Source: Vibrio sp. 05-20-BW147 (GTDB lineage: Bacteria > Pseudomonadota > Gammaproteobacteria > Enterobacterales > Vibrionaceae). From it: a DNA stretch of 64,000 nt. Numbering within the stretch: the first letter of the stretch is position 1; the number at the start of each line of letters is the position of its first letter. The notes beneath the pieces are model-generated. The model made no database searches. It was given only the letters and a program-made list of their open reading frames with translations, and was not told the origin of the DNA. Shown here piece by piece: positions 16,938-26,768 of the stretch. A program made the position numbers and the translations under genes. Location: assembly GCF_013369385.1 (NCBI RefSeq), contig NZ_SZTO01000013.1:51409-115408 (forward strand), given 5' to 3'.

Positions 16938-17503
16938 TGAAAAAACACCTAGGCATGACTCTGATAGAAAGCATCGTTGCCATGGTGCTGATCGCGGTTG
17001 CCATGGTCACTCTCACGAGCTTGTTGTTCCCCAATGTCAAAAACTCTGCCGCCCCTCACTACCAAACGCGCGCCATTGCCTTAGGGCAAGGCTTTATGAG
17101 CCAGATTTTGGCTCGAGGCTTTGATCACAATAGTAATTTTGATGGGGGAGGTTCTCGTTGTGGTGAGAATGGCTCCTCTTGTACCGCCGCCGGTAGCTTG
17201 GGTGCCGAAGAGATCCAGGTTGCAGAGTATAATGATGTCGATGATTATATCGGCTGTTGGTACACCGCTAACACCCAATCTCAGTGCCCAGTTGGCACCA
17301 TTCAGAAATCACTCGCGGATGTGTTTGGCAGCGCCATTGATAGTGAGTACCCCAATTTCCGAGTGGAAGTGAATGTCTTCTACGATGCAGACATGGATGG
17401 TGTAGATGATGGTTCGATCAGCACATTAAAACGTATCGAAATGCAGATCTATGCCGGGCAATATGGTCCATATCCTCTTGTGGCTTATAAGGGGAACTAT
17501 TGA
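16937..17503 (+). CDS. mshD: MSHA pseudopilin MshD
   Basis: A 188-residue prepilin-like protein: leader MKKHLG followed by MTLIESIVAMVL. Position +1 is Met rather than Phe, which prepilin peptidases accept, and Glu+5 is kept. A globular domain with several Cys follows. It starts at the TGATG junction with mshC and ends at the same kind of junction with mshO, so it is translationally coupled to both. Confidence 0.88.
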   Translation: MKKHLGMTLIESIVAMVLIAVAMVTLTSLLFPNVKNSAAPHYQTRAIALGQGFMSQILARGFDHNSNFDGGGSRCGENGSSCTAAGSLGAEEIQVAEYNDVDDYIGCWYTANTQSQCPVGTIQKSLADVFGSAIDSEYPNFRVEVNVFYDADMDGVDDGSISTLKRIEMQIYAGQYGPYPLVAYKGNY

Positions 17504-18192
17504 TGAAATCTCGGGGTTTTACCTTAGTCGAAATGGTGCTGACTTTAATTGTCGGTAGTATTCTGGTGCTTGGCATTGCGGGCTTTGTTGAGTTGGGAAC
17601 CAAAGGCTATGCGGATTCTGTAGACAGGCAGCGCATTCAGACCCAAGCGCAATTTGTCCTAGAGAAAATTTCACGCGAGTTCCGTCATGCTGTGCCAAAC
17701 AGTTTCAGCAACGAAAATGGCTGCTTATCCTTTTATCCAATTGTCTATTCGGGTTTTTATGCGGTGGAAGGAAACGATATTCGTTTTTTGATTGGTAACC
17801 CAAATGTCTCTGCTCAGTTGCTGTCCACGTTAAAGTTGACGATAAATCCTAGTCGTCAGCAAGACCTGCTCTCCGATGCTTTTGATTTGTCTGCGGTAGA
17901 GACCAGTGCTAGTTATTACTCACTAACGAATCAAGTTGCTAACTTGAAGAGTAACTCCATAAACCATCGACACTATATTTATAATGCAGTAGAGCCAGTG
18001 GAGTACTGTTTTAGTGCAGAGCGAATTACACGAAATGGTGTGCAAGTGGCCGACAATGTTTCAGCTGCCACGTTTCAATATCTGGAACCGACTCTGCAGC
18101 GGGGTGGGTTAGTGCATATCAAACTGACGTTTACGCAAAATGGTGAAACCAGTCATTACCAACAAGATGTGCAGGTGCTCAATGTTCCCTAA
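17503..18192 (+). CDS. mshO: MSHA pseudopilin MshO (PilW/GspJ-like)
   Basis: A 229-residue prepilin-like protein with leader MKSRG and FTLVEMVLTLIVGS (Glu+5). The length and the motif AQFVLEKISREFRHAVPNS resemble the large minor pilins PilW/GspJ. The start is ATG 17503, overlapping the mshD stop; TTG 17500 is in frame but unlikely. Its end overlaps mshP by 11 bases. Confidence 0.88.
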   Translation: MKSRGFTLVEMVLTLIVGSILVLGIAGFVELGTKGYADSVDRQRIQTQAQFVLEKISREFRHAVPNSFSNENGCLSFYPIVYSGFYAVEGNDIRFLIGNPNVSAQLLSTLKLTINPSRQQDLLSDAFDLSAVETSASYYSLTNQVANLKSNSINHRHYIYNAVEPVEYCFSAERITRNGVQVADNVSAATFQYLEPTLQRGGLVHIKLTFTQNGETSHYQQDVQVLNVP

Positions 18193-18598
18193 TCGACGTA
18201 AGCAACAAGGAAACATGCTGGTGGTCACCATCTTCGTCATTGTGGTGATGGGTTTTCTCGCCTCGTCATTGACACGGATTAACTGGTCTAACAGCGACAA
18301 TTTAACCCGAGAACAGTTGGGCACACAGGCATGGTTAATGGCGCATTCCGCCAATGAATGGGCGTTAACTAAGCTCTACCCGCCTGGCGAATCAGCCTCG
18401 GTATCAAGCGCGTGCGCTACCATTCAAGGTGACACGCCAAGTGTCAGCGTCAATAGCCCTTGTCGTCGTCCACAAATGACTTGCCAGTCGATAGGACAGT
18501 TACAAGGCGAAACTTTCTATCGGGTGGAAGCGATCGCGGTTTGTGGTAGCGGTATAGTGGAAGTTGAACGTCGGCAAGAAGTGTGGGTGAAGGAGTAG
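18182..18598 (+). CDS. mshP: MSHA pilin-associated protein MshP (PilX-like)
   Basis: A 138-residue protein with a basic leader (MFPNRRKQQG) and hydrophobic helix NMLVVTIFVIVVMGFLASSL. The residue after Gly is Asn and the usual Glu+5 is missing, as in PilX/GspK-type tip proteins. The start is ATG 18182, within the end of mshO and after AGGTG; a longer frame from 18140 would lie wholly inside mshO. It ends three bases before mshQ. Confidence 0.85.
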   Translation: MFPNRRKQQGNMLVVTIFVIVVMGFLASSLTRINWSNSDNLTREQLGTQAWLMAHSANEWALTKLYPPGESASVSSACATIQGDTPSVSVNSPCRRPQMTCQSIGQLQGETFYRVEAIAVCGSGIVEVERRQEVWVKE

Positions 18599-18601
18599 CA
18601 G

Positions 18602-21600
18602 ATGATAAAACTAAATGAACTTCTGTCTTTTCTGATGGTTTTGTTATTCGCGTTATTTTCTCACTTCTCATCGGCATGTATTGTTGATCCAAGTGAACCA
18701 ATAAAAATGACTTTTTCGATTGTGAATGCGACGGGAAAAGAAACATTATTTGGTTCGAAAAGTCCTTCAGATTCCGATGATTTAGTTCCCATTTGGACGG
18801 ACAATATTCAAGTTAATGGTGCTTTTATTCAGGACCTAAATAACATCGCTCTTGGAGAGAACTATAAAGTTGAGTTGATCTTTACGCCAGGCCAAGGTAA
18901 CAAATCTGGCAATCTAGCCTATTACCTCAGTGATTACTCAGGAAATAATTTTCAATTCATTGGTAATTATCCTGCTGACTTAAAAGGGATTCACCCGACT
19001 CAGGTGTTACTGGTGGCAGGCGGTGTTGTTGATGTGGCTTGTAGTGGTAATATTACCCCTCCAGACATCCAGCCTCAGTTCCCAGAAATCTGTGATTTGT
19101 TCCCTGAGCCCGCACAAAGTTGGAGCATTTCTTCAACAGGTCCTTATGCTGCATACGGTGCTAGTTTTCTTAATGTTAACAATGGAGACACTGCGCGTAT
19201 ACGTGGTTGGTCAAATGCCTATCGACAACAAAACTTAATTACGAAACCAACAGACTGGGGAAATAAAACGTTATTGAAAACAGGGTTTGATTCAGCAACA
19301 GATCCTTGGCAAATCTATACCCATAACGTTTGTGATTCAGCAGGATGTGAAGTGGGGAATGCGGATGGACTAATTAGAGAAAGAAAAGCAAAGGAACCTA
19401 ATGTTGTGATTTTTAAAAAATCAAATGCAATATTGGATATTAATGGTTCAAACTTTTCATCCGTTTGTACTTCCAACCCTACTCTGTGTAAACACTCTGT
19501 GTCTGGTAACAAAACCAATATAGAAATAGTAGGCAATTTGAAATCTCTCAATGTTTCTATGTATGGAGGAGCAACTTCTGAGCTTGTAGTGACATTTGCT
19601 AATAATATTCATATAGAGTCGATGACGATAGGCGGTTCAATTCCTATCTCAACTTATTTCCGGCCGAGCTCTCTAGTGACTTTTGGAACAGTCACCTACA
19701 GTGATGGAAATTTAAAACTTATTTTTGGGCATCAATCGCTCATAAATGTTAAAACTAAGTTTGAGTTAAACAATCCATTTGCATTTGAGTTTCAGCCAGG
19801 AGCTCAAGACGTTATTTTTTACGGCCCAGAAGCGGAGTTTGTCTTCCTAACCAATAATGCCACGTTTCCAGGAAGCATTTTGGGAAAAACGGTCTCTTTT
19901 GAAAACCCCATTACTATTCTCGGCTCTGTTACGGCTCATACTTTAACGATGAAAAATGGCGTGGTAATAAACAGACCGGGTGGTAATGATTGTACACAAC
20001 CGACGAATAATTACACCCTAGAACTTACGCCAAGCAGTGATATAGGGTTGACCTGCGAAACCCTAACCCCAACGGTACGTGTGCTTAACAATGGTGTTTT
20101 AGCCACCGATTTCACTGGTTCAGTAACGGTGCGTATCGATGGTGTAGACCAGCAATTAGAACCCACTAATGGCGTTTTATCACAAACACTCGCCCTAAGT
20201 GCAATGCAAACGAAAACCGTTTCGGTTGAAGCCTACATTAATGGTGACCAGGCTAATACAACGGTAACAGGACAATATCAGTTTGTCCCCTTTAAGTTTG
20301 CCATAGACGATCAATATGTGATTGCGGCTAAACCCCAACCTGTCAACGCGAAAGTCTTAGCTTGCAATGCTGGAGAGGTCGTTGATATTGGCTATAACGG
20401 TACAATCAATCCTACCTCTACTCTTGAACAGCCCAACCCCGGTGTAGGGGCACTGGATTACACACCAATATTTGCCGCAGGTGTCAGTAATACTGATTTA
20501 ACCTTTAGTGATTCTGGTGTGATGCGGGTACAACTGGAGGATGGGAACTTTGATTGCACGGGCGTGCAAGGGTGTCCAATAGAAGGTTCAGGGATCCTCA
20601 AAGGCCAGTTCCATGTCTATTCCCGTCCGTGGACGTTTGCCATCTGCAGCGGTGAAAATCCAGCGTTGCCCATGGATGGCACTTCATCCTCTGGGACTAA
20701 ATTCAAAGTGGCTTCTGAGCCATTTGACCTTCACGTAAAACCCATTGTTTGGCAGAGCGGCGGCGCGGTAACGGGCGCAATAGAAACAAGTGGTTACTGT
20801 ACTCCTACGGTTGCTATTACCCAAAATTTCTTTGCCAGCACGGCCCCTAGCGCTGTCGTTGAGATGAGCAGTGCTTTGCACTCTCCTTCAGGGGGGAGCA
20901 CTAGTGTATTACTTAGAGGTACTCTCACCAAAACGCACAACAGTGGCAGCGGCAGTGGTACAAATCAACACTATGATTTCACTCAGCTCTATTGGGACGA
21001 AGTGGGTAGCTTGAAAGTGACGGCAGATGCACAGGCCGATTATCTGCAAAGGGATATTAACTTGGGCTATCGTAATATCGGCCGTTTTGTGCCTGAGAAA
21101 TTGGTATTAGCGAGCAATAGTTGGACGTATGCCACCGGACATTCGGCATTCGCGTACATGAACCAACCCATTGAACATGCTTTTCGTGTTGAGGCACACA
21201 ATGCCTCAGATCAAGTGACGCAGAATTATGGCTTGTTCGATGCAGCGTATGTCTCAACCGTCTCTTATTTCAATGTTGATGAGTTGCACAATGAAATCGA
21301 TGATCGCGTGAAAGATTACTCGACGTTAACTTGGCAGCAACCTGCTTGGTCTTTAGTTGGCTTAAACGTTACTTTGCCTGACTTTGCGTTTGTAAAAAAA
21401 GCCACTTCATCTGTGCCTTACACCTCAGAGCCTGATGGGCCCTTTACGCAAGGTTTTGGCTTGTGGAGCAGTACAGTGGTGGATGGCGTTGATTTCGAGA
21501 GCAAAGAGTTGGAAGTGCATGACAGTGGTGTCATCGTCAAGTCGGGCAAAGCATTCATCAATCAGCCAGTCTTCCGCTATGGACGCATGCGCTTGCAAGA

Positions 21601-22081
21601 CGTGGGTGGCCATACTGGTAACAAGATTAACGTACCACTGAAGGTTGAATTCTGGGATGGCAACCAGTTTGTCACCAACGGGGACGATTCTGGCAGTGAC
21701 TTCGATGGCGTGAAGTTCTGTCGTCAGGTGATTTGGCACAGTACAGCGCAAACCACCAGCAATGCTTCGCTCAGTGGCAGCGGGACGGTCTCGGCAGGCA
21801 CTGCTGAGCAACTTTTTGCGCAACAATCGCCAACCGACATCAATAATGAAATACGTGAACAAGTGCGTTTTTGGTTACGTGTCAGTGACACCGCCTTACA
21901 AAAGGTTGATGATATTAACGACAACAATATTCAATGTAATGGAGTGGGTGCTCGCCCTTGGTTACGCTTCAATTGGCGCAACAAAGGTGATGAAGATCCT
22001 TCCGCAGTCGTTACTTTCGGGATTAACCGTGGCAACGACCGGGTTATTTACAAAGGTGAATCTGGCTTAACGGGCCAATAA
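18602..22081 (+). CDS. mshQ: MSHA large surface/tip protein MshQ
   Basis: A 1159-residue secreted protein with a signal peptide (residues 1-26, ending SSA), starting behind GGAG. The C-terminal half (about 560-1150) matches the DUF6701 type seen in MshQ proteins. The N-terminal half is beta-rich, with Cys pairs and filamentous-adhesin-like passages, and in other vibrios may hold LamG-like domains; I do not recognise one here. Base composition differs along the gene: the 60 bases from 19381 contain 15 G/C, the 60 bases from 21541 contain 32. That suggests the N-terminal half was exchanged. By analogy with PilY1 it may be a tip adhesin; this is inference. Confidence 0.85.
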   Translation: MIKLNELLSFLMVLLFALFSHFSSACIVDPSEPIKMTFSIVNATGKETLFGSKSPSDSDDLVPIWTDNIQVNGAFIQDLNNIALGENYKVELIFTPGQGNKSGNLAYYLSDYSGNNFQFIGNYPADLKGIHPTQVLLVAGGVVDVACSGNITPPDIQPQFPEICDLFPEPAQSWSISSTGPYAAYGASFLNVNNGDTARIRGWSNAYRQQNLITKPTDWGNKTLLKTGFDSATDPWQIYTHNVCDSAGCEVGNADGLIRERKAKEPNVVIFKKSNAILDINGSNFSSVCTSNPTLCKHSVSGNKTNIEIVGNLKSLNVSMYGGATSELVVTFANNIHIESMTIGGSIPISTYFRPSSLVTFGTVTYSDGNLKLIFGHQSLINVKTKFELNNPFAFEFQPGAQDVIFYGPEAEFVFLTNNATFPGSILGKTVSFENPITILGSVTAHTLTMKNGVVINRPGGNDCTQPTNNYTLELTPSSDIGLTCETLTPTVRVLNNGVLATDFTGSVTVRIDGVDQQLEPTNGVLSQTLALSAMQTKTVSVEAYINGDQANTTVTGQYQFVPFKFAIDDQYVIAAKPQPVNAKVLACNAGEVVDIGYNGTINPTSTLEQPNPGVGALDYTPIFAAGVSNTDLTFSDSGVMRVQLEDGNFDCTGVQGCPIEGSGILKGQFHVYSRPWTFAICSGENPALPMDGTSSSGTKFKVASEPFDLHVKPIVWQSGGAVTGAIETSGYCTPTVAITQNFFASTAPSAVVEMSSALHSPSGGSTSVLLRGTLTKTHNSGSGSGTNQHYDFTQLYWDEVGSLKVTADAQADYLQRDINLGYRNIGRFVPEKLVLASNSWTYATGHSAFAYMNQPIEHAFRVEAHNASDQVTQNYGLFDAAYVSTVSYFNVDELHNEIDDRVKDYSTLTWQQPAWSLVGLNVTLPDFAFVKKATSSVPYTSEPDGPFTQGFGLWSSTVVDGVDFESKELEVHDSGVIVKSGKAFINQPVFRYGRMRLQDVGGHTGNKINVPLKVEFWDGNQFVTNGDDSGSDFDGVKFCRQVIWHSTAQTTSNASLSGSGTVSAGTAEQLFAQQSPTDINNEIREQVRFWLRVSDTALQKVDDINDNNIQCNGVGARPWLRFNWRNKGDEDPSAVVTFGINRGNDRVIYKGESGLTGQ

Positions 22082-22151
22082 ACAGTGTGGATTTTTTGCG
22101 CTAAGTAAGGAATCTGTCAGAAATTGGGGCTTTGAGCCCATGTTTATACTC

Positions 22152-22180
22152 CAATGCCTTGCTGTCACAGCAAGGCGTTG
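22152..22180 (+). terminator. Hairpin after mshQ, probable operon end
   Basis: GCCTTGCTG-TCA-CAGCAAGGC (22156-22176) is a perfect 9-bp stem, extendable to 13 bp with CAAT/GTTG. No T-run follows directly, so it may terminate weakly or protect the mRNA 3' end. It lies 75 bases after mshQ and 54 before mreB. Confidence 0.5.
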
Positions 22181-22224
22181 GTACATTTAGGACAATTTTT
22201 ATCTTCTATTTTCTTGCAGGATGA

Positions 22225-23277
<1,053 letters not shown>

Positions 23278-23333
23278 TGGTGATGGCTAAGTGAGTGATC
23301 ACTTAGCCTTCAAACCTAAGGTTCTAAAACAAA

Positions 23334-24224
23334 ATGAAGCCAATTTTTGGTAGAGGCCCTTCTCTACAGTTGCGTCTTTTTTTTGCTGTCATAGCATCAG
23401 CCAGCCTTATGCTGGCTGATGGTCGCTTAGATGCTTTCTCTGGTGTTCGATATTTCCTCAATAGCTTAGTCGCCCCGATTCAATATACTGCTAATTTACC
23501 ACGCAGCATGTTTGATGGCGTCTATGAGCGTTTTAGTACCCGTCAGTCTCTGCTCGAGGGGAACCAAAATCTCAAGCGAGAAGTATTGAGGCTGAGAAGC
23601 GATCTGCTGCTACTGGAACAGTACAAAGAAGAAAACCAGCGCCTGCGCAAGCTCCTTGGCTCTTCGTTTGTGCGTGATGAAAAGAAAATGGTTGCCGAAG
23701 TGATGGCGGTCGACACCTCACCTTATCGTCATCAAGTCGTGATCGATAAAGGTGGCATTGACGGTGTCTACATTGGCCAACCGGTGCTCAATGAGAAAGG
23801 CATTGTGGGCCAGATTACCTTCGTCGCGGCGCACAATAGCCGAGTATTACTATTGAGTGATGCGAAAAACGCGATTCCAGTGCAAGTGGTGCGCAATGAT
23901 ATTCGTGTGATCGCCTCTGGCAATGGCAGCATTGATGAGATCCAGTTAGAGCATATCCCAACCAGTACCGATATTCAGGTCGATGATCTGCTGGTGACTT
24001 CTGGCTTGGGTGGTGTTTACCCAGAAGGGTATCCTGTTGCCTATGTTACTTCGGTAGAGCACGATACCCGACGCGAGTTTGCCGCGATTAAAGCCAAACC
24101 CGTAGTGGAGTTTGATCGCTTACGTTACCTCTTATTGGTATGGCCAAACGAAGATAGACAACATAAAGTGCTGAATGCCAACGTAGAAGAAGAGGCGACG
24201 CAAGAGGTGAAGGATGGCGAATAG
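23334..24224 (+). CDS. mreC: Rod-shape-determining protein MreC
   Basis: A bitopic inner-membrane protein of the elongasome that links MreB to PBP2/RodA. 296 residues: TM helix near 12-30, coiled coil at about 65-110 (ENQNLKREVLRLRSDLLLLE), then the periplasmic beta-barrel domain containing GLGGVYPEGYPV. It overlaps mreD by 11 bases. Confidence 0.95.
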   Translation: MKPIFGRGPSLQLRLFFAVIASASLMLADGRLDAFSGVRYFLNSLVAPIQYTANLPRSMFDGVYERFSTRQSLLEGNQNLKREVLRLRSDLLLLEQYKEENQRLRKLLGSSFVRDEKKMVAEVMAVDTSPYRHQVVIDKGGIDGVYIGQPVLNEKGIVGQITFVAAHNSRVLLLSDAKNAIPVQVVRNDIRVIASGNGSIDEIQLEHIPTSTDIQVDDLLVTSGLGGVYPEGYPVAYVTSVEHDTRREFAAIKAKPVVEFDRLRYLLLVWPNEDRQHKVLNANVEEEATQEVKDGE

Positions 24225-24702
24225 CGTATTGCGTAGCAAGATTGTCATCGGGGTAAGTTTTTTTATTGCTCTGGTGCTACAAACCATTCCTTGGCCGGGG
24301 GCGTTAGATCTTTTCCGTCCGGCTTGGCTACTGTTGGTCACTTGCTATTGGGTGCTGGCTTTGCCTCATCGAGTCAACGTGGGCAGCGCGTTGGTGGTGG
24401 GCCTGTTGTGGGATCTCTTGATCGGCTCAACACTAGGTATTCGAGGTATGATGATGTCCATCGTCATCTATTTGGTTGCCCTCAATTTTCTGGTCATCCG
24501 AAATATGGCGCTTTGGCAGCAGGCCTTATTGATTGCCTTCTTGAGCGCACTGCTTGAAGTGTTTATTTTCTGTGGTGAATATTTGATCCAGGACGTAGTA
24601 TTCAACCCATTATCGCTATGGACCGCGGTAATTAACTGTATACTTTGGCCATGGGTGTTTTTACTGTTACGACGTGTCCGTCGTCACTGGCATGTAAGGT
24701 AA
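24214..24702 (+). CDS. mreD: Rod-shape-determining protein MreD
   Basis: A 162-residue integral membrane protein with about five TM helices and the family motif LVGLLWDLLIGSTLGIRG. It belongs to the MreBCD elongation complex. It starts inside mreC and ends three bases before maf, consistent with one operon. Confidence 0.94.
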   Translation: MANSVLRSKIVIGVSFFIALVLQTIPWPGALDLFRPAWLLLVTCYWVLALPHRVNVGSALVVGLLWDLLIGSTLGIRGMMMSIVIYLVALNFLVIRNMALWQQALLIAFLSALLEVFIFCGEYLIQDVVFNPLSLWTAVINCILWPWVFLLLRRVRRHWHVR

Positions 24703-24705
24703 ACG

Positions 24706-25266
24706 ATGTACAAGCTAGTCTTGGCCTCAGGTTCACCGAGGCGGAAAGAGTTGCTCGGCCAACTCGGTTTTGTATTTGATGTCGTGTTGCCTGATATTGA
24801 AGAGTGCAAAGCGCAGCATGAATCTGCGCAACAATATGTGCTGCGCCTTTCTCAACAAAAAGCACAAGCAGGTTTGCAACTAACAACGGCAGAAGCCGTT
24901 GTTGTTGGTTCTGACACTGTTGTTGTGTGCGATGAGCATGTACTGGAAAAGCCGCACAATTTTGCCGATGCACAGCGAATGCTGAAGCAGCTTTCTAACC
25001 GTCGTCACCAAGTGATGACCGCAGTGACGGTGGTCAGTGCAGAAAAACAACGTTCTATCGTCGTTACGACGGATGTGTGGTTCAAAGAGCTGACTGATAA
25101 AGAAATCGAACTATATTGGCAGTCAGGCGAGCCATGCGATAAAGCTGGCAGTTATGGAATTCAAGGTTTGGGTGGACGTTTTGTTACCCGTATTGAGGGC
25201 AGCTATTTTGCTGTCGTAGGACTCCCTTTGTATGAAACAGACCAACTGCTGCACGAATTTATATAA
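24706..25266 (+). CDS. maf: Maf-family nucleoside triphosphate pyrophosphatase (YhdE-type)
   Basis: Maf proteins hydrolyse dTTP, UTP and modified pyrimidine nucleotides to monophosphates and act as house-cleaning enzymes. The 186 residues contain the substrate loop LASGSPRRKELL (residues 5-16), GSDTVV (about 68-73) and the conserved AGSYGIQG segment. Position between mreD and rng matches E. coli yhdE (dTTP/UTPase). Confidence 0.93.
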   Translation: MYKLVLASGSPRRKELLGQLGFVFDVVLPDIEECKAQHESAQQYVLRLSQQKAQAGLQLTTAEAVVVGSDTVVVCDEHVLEKPHNFADAQRMLKQLSNRRHQVMTAVTVVSAEKQRSIVVTTDVWFKELTDKEIELYWQSGEPCDKAGSYGIQGLGGRFVTRIEGSYFAVVGLPLYETDQLLHEFI

Positions 25267-25288
25267 TTTTAAAGATTGAGGTGTGCAC

Positions 25289-26758
25289 ATGAGTGCAGAG
25301 TTGCTGCTGAACGTGACCCCGAGTGAAACTCGTGTGGCCATGATAGAAGGTGGAGTCTTACAAGAAGTCCATATTGAACGTGAAGCCCGTCGTGGTATTG
25401 TCGGAAATATTTACAAAGGCAAAGTGAGCCGAGTACTGCCAGGTATGCAGGCTGCTTTTGTGGATATTGGTTTGGATAAAGCCGCCTTCCTCCATGCATC
25501 CGATATTGTTCCTCACACAGAATGTGTTGCAGAAAACGAGAAACAGCAGTTTCAAGTTCGCGATATTTCAGAATTAGTCCGCCAAGGCCAAGACATTGTA
25601 GTGCAAGTGGTTAAAGATCCACTGGGCACCAAAGGTGCGCGCCTGACGACCGACATTACACTGCCTTCTCGATATCTCGTTTTCATGCCGGGCGCGAGCC
25701 ATGTCGGGGTTTCGCAACGAATTGAAAGTGAATCGGAGCGTGAACGCCTCAAGAAGATCGTTTCTCACTACTGTGACGAGCACGGTGGTTTTATTATTCG
25801 CACTGCCGCGGAAGGGGCTGATGCGAAGGAGCTCTCTCAAGATGCCGCGTTTTTAAAACGTTTATGGCTTAAAGTGATGGAGCGCAGGGCTAAGTACAAA
25901 ACGCGTTCAACCTTGTACGGTGAATTGGGATTAGCGCAGCGTATTCTTCGTGATTTCGTTGGGACTGAGCTGGATAAGATTTTGGTCGACTCTCGTCAAG
26001 AGTTTGAAAATCTGAAAGAGTTTACCTCTGAGTATGTACCTGAGCTAACGGCAAAATTGGAACTCTATGAAGGAGACAAACCAATTTTCGATATGTACGA
26101 CACCGAGAATGAAATTCAACGTTCGTTAGAGCGCAAAGTGGAACTCAAATCGGGCGGTTACCTGATCATTGATCAAACCGAAGCGATGACCACGGTGGAC
26201 ATTAATACCGGCGCATTCGTTGGTCGTCGTAACTTGGAAGAAACCATCTTCAATACCAATATTGAAGCCACTCAAGCGATTGCTCGTCAGCTACGTTTAC
26301 GCAACTTAGGCGGTATCATCATTATCGACTTTATTGATATGTCGTCAGATGAGCACCGTAAGCGTGTACTCACTTCATTGGACAATGCGCTGAGCAAAGA
26401 TCGTGTGAAAACCAACATCAACGGCTTTACTCAGCTGGGGCTAGTGGAGATGACGCGTAAACGCACCCGCGAAAGCATTGAACACATTCTCTGCTCGAGT
26501 TGTCCAACGTGTGAAGGGCGTGGTAGCGTCAAAACGGTGGAAACCGTGTGCTATGAAATTCTGCGTGAAATCACCCGAGTCAACCGAGCTTACGATGCGG
26601 ATAAGTTTGTTGTGTATGCTTCGCCAGCGGTGGCAGATGCGTTGCATGGCGATGAATCACATGCTTTGGCAGAGTTGGAAGTTTTTATTGGTAAGCAAGT
26701 GCGTATTCAAGCTGAGCATCTTTACATTCAAGAGCAGTTTGATGTCGTGATGATGTAA
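25289..26758 (+). CDS. rng: Ribonuclease G
   Basis: RNase G is the RNase E paralogue that trims the 5' end of 16S rRNA and degrades some mRNAs. With ATG at 25289 (GAGG seven bases upstream) it has 489 residues, as in E. coli; GTG 25283 would add two. It shows an S1 domain (about 38-120), a catalytic DNase I-like domain with metal-binding Asp in TTVDINTGAF and IIIDFIDM, and the zinc-link CPTC. It lacks the long C-terminal scaffold of RNase E. Confidence 0.96.
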   Translation: MSAELLLNVTPSETRVAMIEGGVLQEVHIEREARRGIVGNIYKGKVSRVLPGMQAAFVDIGLDKAAFLHASDIVPHTECVAENEKQQFQVRDISELVRQGQDIVVQVVKDPLGTKGARLTTDITLPSRYLVFMPGASHVGVSQRIESESERERLKKIVSHYCDEHGGFIIRTAAEGADAKELSQDAAFLKRLWLKVMERRAKYKTRSTLYGELGLAQRILRDFVGTELDKILVDSRQEFENLKEFTSEYVPELTAKLELYEGDKPIFDMYDTENEIQRSLERKVELKSGGYLIIDQTEAMTTVDINTGAFVGRRNLEETIFNTNIEATQAIARQLRLRNLGGIIIIDFIDMSSDEHRKRVLTSLDNALSKDRVKTNINGFTQLGLVEMTRKRTRESIEHILCSSCPTCEGRGSVKTVETVCYEILREITRVNRAYDADKFVVYASPAVADALHGDESHALAELEVFIGKQVRIQAEHLYIQEQFDVVMM

Positions 26759-26768
26759 TGGATAGTTT

